From contig NZ_CP076853.1 of assembly GCF_018987265.1 (NCBI RefSeq), positions 310,001-374,000 of the forward strand: 64,000 nt of DNA, written 5' to 3'. The translations under genes and the position numbers were made by a program. Below, piece by piece: positions 16,591 through 26,488 of the stretch. Below the pieces are notes generated by a model. It worked only from the letters and a program-made list of their open reading frames with translations, made no database searches and was not told where the DNA came from. The stretch comes from Rhizobium sp. WYJ-E13 (GTDB lineage Bacteria; Pseudomonadota; Alphaproteobacteria; Rhizobiales; Rhizobiaceae). How positions within the stretch are numbered: position 1 is the stretch's first letter; the number at the start of each line of letters is the position of its first letter.

Positions 16591-17985
16591 ATGGTGGAAC
16601 GGAAGATATTCGCGGGGCCGAAAGTCAGGCGCATCCGCAATGCGCTGGCGCTGACGCAGACCGCCATGGCCGAGGCGTTGGAAATTTCCCCCTCCTACCT
16701 GAACCTCATCGAACGCAACCAGCGCCCGTTGACAGTACAGTTGCTGCTGAAGCTCTCAGCCGTTTACCGTATTGACCTGGAGGAGTTGCAGGGCGAAACC
16801 GCCGGTGGCCTTGGCCAGTTGAAGGAGGTGTTTGCCGATCCGTTGCTGTCAGGTGAACTGCCGGGCGATCAGGAGCTTGTCGAAGTGGCCGATGCCGCGC
16901 CAAATGCGGCAAGCGGGATGATCAAGCTCTATCGCGCCTATCGCGAACAGGCCGCCCGGCTTTCCGATCTGACGGCCCTGATGGTCGGGGAGGGGGTTGC
17001 AACTGTCGCTCCCGGCCGCTTGCCTCTGGACGAGGTTAGGGAGGTGCTGGAGCGCCGCTCCGCATATTTCGCGGATATCGAGGCGGCGGCGGAAAGCTTC
17101 ACCAACGGACTTGTCGCGGGAGCCAGTCTGAAGGATTGGCTGAAAAGCGAGCGCGGCATCAGTGTCCGCGTCCTGCCCGTCCATGTCATGCCGGATCTGC
17201 GTCGTCGTTTCGATCGCCACTCGATGCGTCTTTTCCTCTCCGAACGGCTTTCGGCGACCGATCAGGCGCAGGAAATCGCGATCGAGGTGGCAAGGCTCGC
17301 TCTGCGCCAGCAGATCGAAGCCGAACTCGAGGATCTGCCGCTGTCATCCGACGAGGCGCGGCGCATTGCCCGTTTCGAGCTGACGCGCAATGCCGCTCTG
17401 GCCTTGACGATGCCCTATGGCGCCTTTCTTCTGGCGGCGCAAAACACCCGCTATGATATCGATCTGATCCGCGCCCGTTTCAGCGTGTCCTTCGCGCAGG
17501 CTGCGGCGCGCCTCGTCATGCTGCAGCGTGCCGGTGCCGGCGGCATTCCATTTTTCCTCGTGGAGATCGATGCGGCAGGCCATGTCATCCGCAGGGCTGG
17601 AGCGCAGGGTTTTCCGCAGGCGCGCTTCGGCGGCAACTGTCCGAAGCTCAATATTCACGCGGCCTTTCTGGAGCCGGGCAGGGTATTGGCCGAGACGGTC
17701 GCCATGCCTGACGGTTCAACCTTTCTGACGGTGGCGCGCACGCTTGAAGGGCCAGTTGTGGAATTCGGCGAACGGGTGCGGCGCACGGCATTGCTGCTCG
17801 GCTGCGATGCCGCGCTGCGCGACAGCCTGGTCTACGGCCGAAGCGATGCTTCGCCGATCATGGTCGGCCCCGCCTGCCGCCTCTGCGAGAGGCGTGGTTG
17901 CCTTTCGCGCGCCGAGCCGCCGCTCACCCGTCCGCTCGCTCTGGACGAGACTTCTGCCGGCCTTGGAGCCTTCGATTTTCAGTGA
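16591..17985 (+). CDS. ScfR/RamB-type regulator of short-chain acyl metabolism
   Basis: Regulator of 464 residues. An XRE-type helix-turn-helix spans residues 8-62 (LTQTAMAEALEISPSYLNLI). A degenerate ImmA/IrrE-like region lies near 225-300, where FELTRNAALALTMPYGAFL replaces a protease active site. A DUF2083-type C terminus has a Cys cluster, PACRLCERRGCLS. Relatives (RamB, ScfR, MccR) sense acyl-CoA-type signals and control acetate or propionate genes. It is divergent from aceA, which strongly suggests control of the glyoxylate bypass. AAAGGA precedes the ATG. Confidence 0.88.
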   Translation: MVERKIFAGPKVRRIRNALALTQTAMAEALEISPSYLNLIERNQRPLTVQLLLKLSAVYRIDLEELQGETAGGLGQLKEVFADPLLSGELPGDQELVEVADAAPNAASGMIKLYRAYREQAARLSDLTALMVGEGVATVAPGRLPLDEVREVLERRSAYFADIEAAAESFTNGLVAGASLKDWLKSERGISVRVLPVHVMPDLRRRFDRHSMRLFLSERLSATDQAQEIAIEVARLALRQQIEAELEDLPLSSDEARRIARFELTRNAALALTMPYGAFLLAAQNTRYDIDLIRARFSVSFAQAAARLVMLQRAGAGGIPFFLVEIDAAGHVIRRAGAQGFPQARFGGNCPKLNIHAAFLEPGRVLAETVAMPDGSTFLTVARTLEGPVVEFGERVRRTALLLGCDAALRDSLVYGRSDASPIMVGPACRLCERRGCLSRAEPPLTRPLALDETSAGLGAFDFQ

Positions 17986-18006
17986 TTGTGAAATCATTGA
18001 CACTGC

Positions 18007-18038
18007 AGGATTTTGCGCTTGTAGGCGCTGAAAATCCT
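18007..18038. terminator. Hairpin between scfR-like gene and potF
   Basis: AGGATTTT plus GCGC pairs with GCGC plus AAAATCCT around a 6-base loop, with a 2-base bulge. It lies 22 bp past the regulator stop and 75 bp before potF. It can act as a terminator (TTCTTAAT follows) or as a potF operator. Confidence 0.55.
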
Positions 18039-18112
18039 TCTTAATCTGCGACGTAACCAGAGGGAAGAAGAGGCGTGCGGGCGCGCGATGCCTTTAAAAA
18101 ACAGGAGATATC

Positions 18113-19210
18113 ATGAGGTCAAGAATAGCCAATCTGACGGCGGTTGCCGTTGTTGCTCTCCTTGCCGCCGCGCCGGCTTTCGCCCAGGAGCGCGTCGTCA
18201 ACGTCTACAACTGGTCCGATTATATCGACAACTCGATCCTTGAGGACTTCACCAAGGAAACCGGCATCAAGGTTGTGTACGACACGTTCGATTCCAACGA
18301 AACCGTAGAAACCAAGCTGCTTGCCGGTGGCACCGGTTATGACGTCGTCGTTCCGACCGCCGACTTCCTGCAGCGCCAGATCCAAGCCGGCGTCTTCCAG
18401 AAGCTCGACAAGTCCAAGCTGCCGAACCTTTCCAATATGTGGGACGTGATTCAGCAGCGCACCGGCGAATATGATCCGGGCAATGAATATGCTGTCGACT
18501 ACATGTGGGGTACCGACGGTATCGGCTACAACGTCAAGAAGGTCGCCGAAATCCTCGGTCCCGATGTCAAGCCCGGCCTCGAAGTGATCTTCGATCCGAA
18601 GGTGGCCGAAAAGTTCAAGGACTGCGGCATCTACGTGCTCGACACGCCGAAGGATGTAATGACGACGGCGCTGCGTTATCTCGGCCTCGACCCGAACTCC
18701 ACCAAGCCGGAGGATTTCAAGAAGGTTGAGGATCTTCTGACGGCCGTTCGTCCCTATATCCGCAAGTTTCACTCGTCCGAATATATCAACGCCCTTGCCA
18801 ATGGCGATATTTGCATCGCCTTTGGTTATTCCGGCGACATGCTTCAGGCCCGCGATCGTGCATCCGAAGCCAAAAACGGCGTCGAGGTGAACTATTCGAT
18901 CCCGATACAGGGTGCGCAGATGTGGTTTGACATGATGGCGATCCCTGCCGATTCCAAGCATGTGGCCGAAGCACATGAATTCCTGAATTACATGATGAAG
19001 CCGGAAGTCATCGCCAAGGCGAGCGATTTCACATTCTATGCCAACGGCAACAAGGCCTCGCAGCAATTCGTCAGCAAGGACGTGCTGGAGGATCCGGCCA
19101 TCTATCCGACGGATGAGGTGATGAAGGGTCTTTTCACGGTGCGGCCGTGGGATCCGAAGACCCAGCGCACGGCGACGCGAATCTGGACCAAGGTCGTCAC
19201 TGGCCAGTAA
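18113..19210 (+). CDS. potF: Putrescine/spermidine ABC transporter, periplasmic binding protein
   Basis: Periplasmic receptor of 365 residues. A signal peptide at 1-24 ends in PAFAQE; the mature start VVNVYNWSDYIDNSILEDF is typical of the PotD/PotF family. The polyamine pocket contributes Asp, Trp and Tyr residues in the family. ACAGGAGA is well placed before the ATG. First gene of potFGHI. A 10-bp-stem hairpin separates it from potG, probably so that more receptor than transporter is made. Confidence 0.95.
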   Translation: MRSRIANLTAVAVVALLAAAPAFAQERVVNVYNWSDYIDNSILEDFTKETGIKVVYDTFDSNETVETKLLAGGTGYDVVVPTADFLQRQIQAGVFQKLDKSKLPNLSNMWDVIQQRTGEYDPGNEYAVDYMWGTDGIGYNVKKVAEILGPDVKPGLEVIFDPKVAEKFKDCGIYVLDTPKDVMTTALRYLGLDPNSTKPEDFKKVEDLLTAVRPYIRKFHSSEYINALANGDICIAFGYSGDMLQARDRASEAKNGVEVNYSIPIQGAQMWFDMMAIPADSKHVAEAHEFLNYMMKPEVIAKASDFTFYANGNKASQQFVSKDVLEDPAIYPTDEVMKGLFTVRPWDPKTQRTATRIWTKVVTGQ

Positions 19211-19220
19211 GTCGATACCA

Positions 19221-19244
19221 GGCCCGGACGGAAACGTCCGGGCC
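19221..19244 (+). terminator. Intra-operon hairpin between potF and potG
   Basis: GGCCCGGACG pairs perfectly with CGTCCGGGCC around a GAAA tetraloop, then TTTCAATT. It probably stabilises the potF mRNA end or stops part of the transcripts. Confidence 0.8.
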
Positions 19245-19298
19245 TTTCAATTCCCGGCCCGGGTGGAGGCCGGCTGAAACCTGTATTCGGGGAATAAT

Positions 19299-20441
19299 AT
19301 GAAGTCTCTCGGCAATATCCGCCGCGCTTTTGCGCCTTGGACCGATCCGTCTGCAAAACCCTTTATCGCTTTCAAGAATGTCACCAAGCGCTTCGGTGAT
19401 TTTACCGCCGTCAACGATCTGTCGTTGAATATCTATCATCGCGAATTCTTCGCACTGCTCGGCGCGTCCGGCTGCGGCAAGTCCACGCTGTTGCGCATGC
19501 TCGCCGGATTCGAACAGCCGACGGCGGGCGAGATCGTTCTCGACGGCACCAACCTCGCCGGTACGCCGCCCTACAAGCGGCCTGTCAACATGATGTTCCA
19601 GTCCTACGCTCTTTTCCCGCATATGACGGTCGAGAAGAACATTGCCTTCGGCCTGAGGCAGGACGGCATGCAGAAGGACGAGATCGCCGAGCGCGTGTCG
19701 CAGATGCTGAAACTCGTGAAACTCGAGCAATTCGCCTCCCGCAAGCCGAACCAGCTTTCGGGCGGTCAGCGCCAGCGCGTGGCGCTCGCACGCTCGCTCG
19801 CCAAGCGCCCGAAAGTGCTGCTGCTCGACGAACCGCTCGGTGCGCTCGACAAGAAACTGCGCGAGGAAACCCAGTTCGAACTGATGGACCTGCAGCAGAA
19901 CCTTGGCCTCACCTTTGTCGTCGTCACGCACGACCAGGAAGAGGCGATGACCATGGCCGATCGTATCGCCGTCATGAGCCATGGCAAGGTGGTGCAGGTG
20001 GCAACGCCTGCCGAGATCTATGAGGCGCCGAATTCACGCTTCGTGGCCGATTTCATCGGCGACGTGAACATCTTCGACGGCAAGGCGACAAGCACAGGAA
20101 GCGGCGCACTTGAGATATCAGTCGAAAGCGGCTTCTCGATCCGCATCGCCACCACCGAGGCGCTTGCTGTCGGCGACACGGTCGGCTTTGCCATTCGCCC
20201 GGAAAAGATCCGCGTCACGCGCGCAGCACCAGCCAATGCCTCGTTCAATGCTGCCAAGGGCGAGATCTGGGATATCGGCTATCTCGGCGACATGACCGTC
20301 TTCCATATCAAGCTGCCGAGCGGCAAATTCGTCAGAGCTTCCTCTCTTAACGCACAGCGTTCCGTCGACGACCCCTTCACCTATGATCAGGAAGTCTGGG
20401 TCTCTTTCGACGAGGATGCCGGCGTGCTGCTGAAGGATTGA
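19299..20441 (+). CDS. potG: Polyamine ABC transporter, ATP-binding protein
   Basis: ATPase of the putrescine importer, 380 residues. It has Walker A GASGCGKST, Q-loop MMFQSYALFPHMT, signature LSGGQRQRVALARSL, Walker B VLLLDEPLGAL and switch His VVTHDQEEAM. A C-terminal TOBE-type region (about 285-375) is usual for PotA/PotG. It sits at the membrane with PotH and PotI, the latter genes beginning 4 and then 3 bp after the preceding stop. Confidence 0.95.
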   Translation: MKSLGNIRRAFAPWTDPSAKPFIAFKNVTKRFGDFTAVNDLSLNIYHREFFALLGASGCGKSTLLRMLAGFEQPTAGEIVLDGTNLAGTPPYKRPVNMMFQSYALFPHMTVEKNIAFGLRQDGMQKDEIAERVSQMLKLVKLEQFASRKPNQLSGGQRQRVALARSLAKRPKVLLLDEPLGALDKKLREETQFELMDLQQNLGLTFVVVTHDQEEAMTMADRIAVMSHGKVVQVATPAEIYEAPNSRFVADFIGDVNIFDGKATSTGSGALEISVESGFSIRIATTEALAVGDTVGFAIRPEKIRVTRAAPANASFNAAKGEIWDIGYLGDMTVFHIKLPSGKFVRASSLNAQRSVDDPFTYDQEVWVSFDEDAGVLLKD

Positions 20442-20445
20442 GCCG

Positions 20446-21357
20446 ATGGAAACATTTGCCTCACGCTTCTACAGCCGTCTTGTCATCATCATTCCCTATG
20501 CGTGGCTGCTGCTCTTTTTCCTGGCGCCGTTCTTCATCGTCTTTCGGATTTCGCTGTCGACGACGGCGATCGCCATACCGCCTTACGAGCCGGTGTTTTC
20601 ACTTGCCGATGGCTGGAGCGGTTTCTGGAGCAAGGTGGCGACCTTCTCCTTCGACAATTACGGCTATCTGACGGACGATCCGCTTTATTTCAACGCCTAT
20701 CTGTCGAGCGTCATCATTGCTGGGATTTCCACTTTCCTGATGCTGTTGATCGCCTATCCGATCGCCTACGGCATGGCGCAGGCGCCGCGTACTATCAGAC
20801 CGACGCTGCTGATGCTCGTCATCCTGCCCTTCTGGACAAGCTTCCTGATCCGCGTCTATTCCTGGATCGCAATCCTGAAGCCGGAGGGATTGCTCAATCA
20901 GCTTCTCCTGTCGCTACACATCATCGACAGCCCGCTGATCATCCTCAACACCAATACGGCCGTCTATATCGGCATCGTCTATTCCTATCTGCCCTTCATG
21001 GTGCTGCCGCTCTATTCGGCTCTCGAAAAGATGGATGGCACGCTGATCGAGGCGGCGCAGGACCTCGGCTGCACGCCGATCCGGGCCTTCTGGCGCGTCA
21101 CTTTCCCACTGTCGATCCCCGGTGTGATTGCCGGCTGCATGCTGGTCTTCATCCCGGCTGTCGGTGAGTTCGTCATCCCCGATCTTCTCGGCGGCTCGCA
21201 GACGCTGATGATCGGTAAGACACTCTGGAGCGAATTCAATTCCAACCGCGACTGGCCGGTCTCTTCGGCCGTAGCAACGATCCTGTTGCTGATCCTGGTG
21301 ATCCCGATAGTCTTCTTCCAGAACGCGCAGGCCAAAGCCGAAGAGCGGGGGAGATAA
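20446..21357 (+). CDS. potH: Polyamine ABC transporter permease
   Basis: Inner-membrane permease of 303 residues with six predicted helices. The first is SRLVIIIPYAWLLLFFLAPF. The EAA loop that contacts the ATPase reads EAAQDLGCTPIRAFWRVTFP near 203-222. It starts 4 bp after potG and is followed by potI 3 bp later. PotH and PotI form the heterodimeric channel. Confidence 0.94.
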   Translation: METFASRFYSRLVIIIPYAWLLLFFLAPFFIVFRISLSTTAIAIPPYEPVFSLADGWSGFWSKVATFSFDNYGYLTDDPLYFNAYLSSVIIAGISTFLMLLIAYPIAYGMAQAPRTIRPTLLMLVILPFWTSFLIRVYSWIAILKPEGLLNQLLLSLHIIDSPLIILNTNTAVYIGIVYSYLPFMVLPLYSALEKMDGTLIEAAQDLGCTPIRAFWRVTFPLSIPGVIAGCMLVFIPAVGEFVIPDLLGGSQTLMIGKTLWSEFNSNRDWPVSSAVATILLLILVIPIVFFQNAQAKAEERGR

Positions 21358-21360
21358 GTC

Positions 21361-22179
21361 ATGCTGAGGTGGACCCGCTTCAATATCATCTCCGTGGTGC
21401 TCGGCTTTGCCTTCCTCTACTTGCCGATCGTGCTTCTTGTCGTCTTCTCGTTCAATGAGTCGAAGCTCGTCACCGTCTGGGGTGGCTTCTCCGCCAAATG
21501 GTATGTTTCGCTGCTCTCGAACCAGGCTTTGCTCGATGCCGCATGGGTGACGATCCGCGTCGGTCTGCTTTCGGCCACGTTCGCGACCGTCCTCGGTACG
21601 ATGGCGGCGCTGACGCTGGTGCGCTACACGCGCTTCCGGGGCCGCATGCTTTTCTCGGGAATGGTCTATGCGCCGCTTGTCATGCCCGAAGTCATCACCG
21701 GCCTGTCGCTGTTGCTCCTCTTTGTGGCAATCGGCCTTGACCGCGGCTTCTGGACCATCACGCTGGCGCACACGACGCTGACCATGTGCTTCGTTGCCGT
21801 CGTCGTGCAGTCACGGCTTCTGAGCTTCGACCAGTCGATCGAGGAAGCTGCTCAGGATCTCGGTGCCCCACCGGTCAGGACCTTCTTCGAGGTGACGCTG
21901 CCGATCATCTCGCCGGCCGTCTTTTCCGGCTGGGTCCTTGCCTTCACCTTATCGCTCGATGACCTTGTGATCGCGAGCTTCACATCGGGACCGGGCGCAA
22001 CCACGCTGCCGATGAAGATCTACAGCCAGGTGCGTCTCGGCGTCACGCCCGAAATCAACGCGGTCTGCACCATCCTGATTGCAATCGTGGCGATAGGCGT
22101 CATCTGCGCATCTGTCGTCACCAAGCGCCGCGAAGTGCAGCGCGAGCGCGATGAGAGGGCTGCGGCCGCGACTGCATAG
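21361..22179 (+). CDS. potI: Polyamine ABC transporter permease
   Basis: Second permease subunit, 272 residues with six predicted helices and the coupling loop EEAAQDLGAPPVRTFFEVTL near 161-180. The C terminus is charged (KRREVQRERDERAAA). Last gene of potFGHI; the next gene is convergent and ends 18 bp away, with no clear terminator in between. Confidence 0.94.
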   Translation: MLRWTRFNIISVVLGFAFLYLPIVLLVVFSFNESKLVTVWGGFSAKWYVSLLSNQALLDAAWVTIRVGLLSATFATVLGTMAALTLVRYTRFRGRMLFSGMVYAPLVMPEVITGLSLLLLFVAIGLDRGFWTITLAHTTLTMCFVAVVVQSRLLSFDQSIEEAAQDLGAPPVRTFFEVTLPIISPAVFSGWVLAFTLSLDDLVIASFTSGPGATTLPMKIYSQVRLGVTPEINAVCTILIAIVAIGVICASVVTKRREVQRERDERAAAATA

Positions 22180-22197
22180 AACTGAGCGGGAAAGGTT

Positions 22198-24096
22198 TTA
22201 AGGCTGGATTTTCGTCGGCGCGTCGAGCAGCGGCACCGGCGAAATGACCGGGTTCGGCCATGAACCGCCGATGAAGAAGGGCAGGAGCGGCAGATCGACC
22301 GCTCTTGCCGGATCGGTCGCTTCCAGCGAGCCGGAGAGCGCAAGTCCGTTCGACTGATAGGTGATGACGCCTGACAGCGTCAGTGTCTGGTCGGAGCCGG
22401 CAAATCGCGCATCGTGGATTTCCGCAGTACCATTGGCAAAATCGGCTTGAAGATCGAGCTTGCTGAAGGCGAAGGATCCGTTTGCGGCGGCACTTAGCGG
22501 GAAGAACGGCTTCTGCGCTGCCTGCGTGCGAAGTGCGTAGATATCGACGCCGGGAAGGGAGCCGGCTGTCGTCCAGAATCTGAGCTTGCCGGTCACATCG
22601 GCAAGTCCCGTCGTCCAGATCGCTTTCGGCGTTTCCAGCGAAAGATCGAGTGAGCCGCTCGCATGCGGCAGCGGCCCCTTGAGCTGCAGCTTTTCGGCAA
22701 GTGCATTGAAATCCGCATCACGGATCGAAAGCTGCAATTTGCCGCCACCATCGAAATCGCGGCGGGTCGCCTCCAGATGGGCAGTCATTTCGCCGCCCTC
22801 GAACTGGCTGTCGCCGATATCGAACTTCGCTTCCTCGCCGGCGACGATCACGCTGGCGCCGACATCCGCAAGCGAGAAGATACCCATCTGCGCCTGTCGC
22901 GCGGAAAGCCGCACATCGAGATCGAGAAGTTGCAGCGGTCCGAGAGGGCTCGGTAGCAGCATGTCGCCCAGGCCGCCGGCGGCAAGCCTGAGCGCAAAGG
23001 CATCGAGGAACGGCTTGAGGTTCATCTGGTCGAAGGCAAGCGTCCCGCCGATCTTCGGCCGCTTGCCGGGTGCGACGGTGAAATCCATCACACCGGTGGC
23101 GCTCGCATCGTTCAGCGTCATGCTGACGTTGTTGAAGCGGAAGCCGTTTGATACCGACGACACATCCGAGGTCATCGAGGCACTCTTCAGCGACTCGATC
23201 CCCGGGATCGATCTGCCGGACCATTTCAGAAGGGCCGGCACATCCGGAAAGCTGGCGTTGATATTGCCTGAGACCGAGGAAAGGCTCACCATGCTGCCGA
23301 CACCCTGGAAACGCGCGGTCATCAGATTGGAAGCGATCGAGGCCTTCATCTCGGCATTCCTGCCGGCGAAGACGAGCAGTGGTGCGGCCGAGGCAAAATC
23401 GACCTTCAGGTCCTCACCGTTGAAACGGGCGATGAGGACAGCCGAAATTGGTCTCGACAGCTTCGGCCAGGTGATATCGGCTGCGACGCTGTCGAAGTGG
23501 TAGATATTGCCCGTCCGTGTATCGGTCAGGGTCAGCGTGCCGTCTTCGACCGTCACGGCGCCGATATCGGCGTCGAACTTCGGAGCAAGAATCTCGGTGC
23601 CGTTGCTGTCCTGCACACCTGCGATGGCCCGCGCCAGAAGGCCGGCATAGCTCCAGTCGATCAGGCCGTTCTCATCGCGCGTCAGCGAGAGGCTGGGCCG
23701 CAGCAGGTGAAATTCGTGGAAGCGAGTGCGGCCGCGCAGCGCATCGATCAGGCTGAAATCGGCTGAAAGGCTCTCGATGCGGCCGAGCAGTTTGTCGCCG
23801 CTTCCGCGCGGCTGGCGAATGGTGACGTCGTTGAGCGTGATACGCGGTGTCGGCCAGAATTCGAGGACCGGATTACCCTTGATCTCGGCGTGATAGCCTG
23901 TCCACTTCGACAGGGCATCCTCCATGCCGGAGCGCACGAAGCCGGTTGAGATGAGATAGGGGGCGGCGAGCCTGAGCGAGAGGAAGAAGGCAAGCCCGAT
24001 CAGCAGCACGATAGTGGAGATACGGGCAAATGCCGGCAGCCAGCGCGAGACGGGGCCGATCCTTTTTCGCCATCTGCCTTGTCTTGACGTACCCAT
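22198..24096 (-). CDS. AsmA-family protein
   Basis: Envelope protein of 632 residues. One N-terminal membrane helix (about 22-47, IVLLIGLAFFLSLRLAAPYLI) anchors a long periplasmic beta-rich part. The AsmA start is recognisable in FVRSGMEDALSKWTGY and PTPRITLNDVTIRQP; the AsmA_2 end runs LTLSGVITYQSNGLALSGSL. AsmA-like proteins are proposed to bridge inner and outer membranes for lipid transport; the role of this paralogue is unknown. Divergent from acsA2. Confidence 0.85.
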   Translation of the reverse strand: MGTSRQGRWRKRIGPVSRWLPAFARISTIVLLIGLAFFLSLRLAAPYLISTGFVRSGMEDALSKWTGYHAEIKGNPVLEFWPTPRITLNDVTIRQPRGSGDKLLGRIESLSADFSLIDALRGRTRFHEFHLLRPSLSLTRDENGLIDWSYAGLLARAIAGVQDSNGTEILAPKFDADIGAVTVEDGTLTLTDTRTGNIYHFDSVAADITWPKLSRPISAVLIARFNGEDLKVDFASAAPLLVFAGRNAEMKASIASNLMTARFQGVGSMVSLSSVSGNINASFPDVPALLKWSGRSIPGIESLKSASMTSDVSSVSNGFRFNNVSMTLNDASATGVMDFTVAPGKRPKIGGTLAFDQMNLKPFLDAFALRLAAGGLGDMLLPSPLGPLQLLDLDVRLSARQAQMGIFSLADVGASVIVAGEEAKFDIGDSQFEGGEMTAHLEATRRDFDGGGKLQLSIRDADFNALAEKLQLKGPLPHASGSLDLSLETPKAIWTTGLADVTGKLRFWTTAGSLPGVDIYALRTQAAQKPFFPLSAAANGSFAFSKLDLQADFANGTAEIHDARFAGSDQTLTLSGVITYQSNGLALSGSLEATDPARAVDLPLLPFFIGGSWPNPVISPVPLLDAPTKIQP

Positions 24097-24213
24097 GAGC
24101 TCCGCCGGAACTTCAGCCGGTTACCCGTTATTTTCTGATTTTGCCGGATATATGAAATACCGGGCATATGCAAATCCCACGCGCGGTGGATCGCGTCGCT
24201 GCACACTTTATAA

Positions 24214-24228
24214 TGCAATGCAGCATGC
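24214..24228. promoter_or_regulatory. TGCA-type box upstream of acsA2
   Basis: The 15-mer TGCAATGCAGCATGC lies 31-45 bp upstream of the acsA2 ATG, flanked by TATAA on the left and CTATAA on the right. It resembles the TGCA boxes before phaP at 30332-30364. A PhaR/AniA-type PHB regulator is the natural candidate; the assignment is inference. Confidence 0.5.
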
Positions 24229-24258
24229 TATAAGTTCCGCATTGGGGAGGAGGATTGA

Positions 24259-26211
<1,953 letters not shown>

Positions 26212-26239
26212 CAGAGGACGCTAAACTACAAGCTTTTGC

Positions 26240-26424
26240 CGTTGATCAATTCTGTCTCTTGGAAACCTTTCGTTAAGAAAGGTTTGTCAAAGGTGAAGCC
26301 AACTTGGAGACCATACATGAAGAGATGGTCTGGAACTGCGGTTCCCGAAACATGACGTTCTCAGACTAAGCTCTTGTTTTACCAGCACCAACTCTCGAAG
26401 GCAGCCACTGGCTGCCTTTTCTTT
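26240..26424 (+). ncRNA. Candidate structured small RNA with terminator
   Basis: A gene-free stretch after acsA2 contains four separate perfect hairpins: AAACCTTTC/GAAAGGTTT (26263-26285), GACCAT/ATGGTC (26309-26330), GGAAC/GTTCC (26332-26345) and a final AAGGCAGCC/GGCTGCCTT stem with TTTTCTTT (26398-26424), a textbook intrinsic terminator. The terminator is 187 bp from the acsA2 stop, too far for a simple mRNA end. This suggests an independent trans-acting RNA or a long 3' untranslated region. No promoter could be fixed, so the 5' end is approximate. Confidence 0.5.
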
Positions 26425-26427
26425 GGC

Positions 26428-26487
26428 GAGCAATTCCGGCAAAAATGTCCAGCGGTTTTGCGTCCGGAAGCGCCTGGAAACAAATGC
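26428..26487. repeat. Palindromic intergenic repeat, copy A
   Basis: First of three copies of an element of about 55 bp with core CAGCGGTTTTGCGTCCGG. It begins GAGCAATTCC and is followed by GGCAAAAATGTC. The right arm has diverged (GGAAGCGCCTGG instead of GGAATTGCGT). It lies between the RNA terminator and the end of cbrA. Confidence 0.8.
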
Positions 26488-26488
26488 C

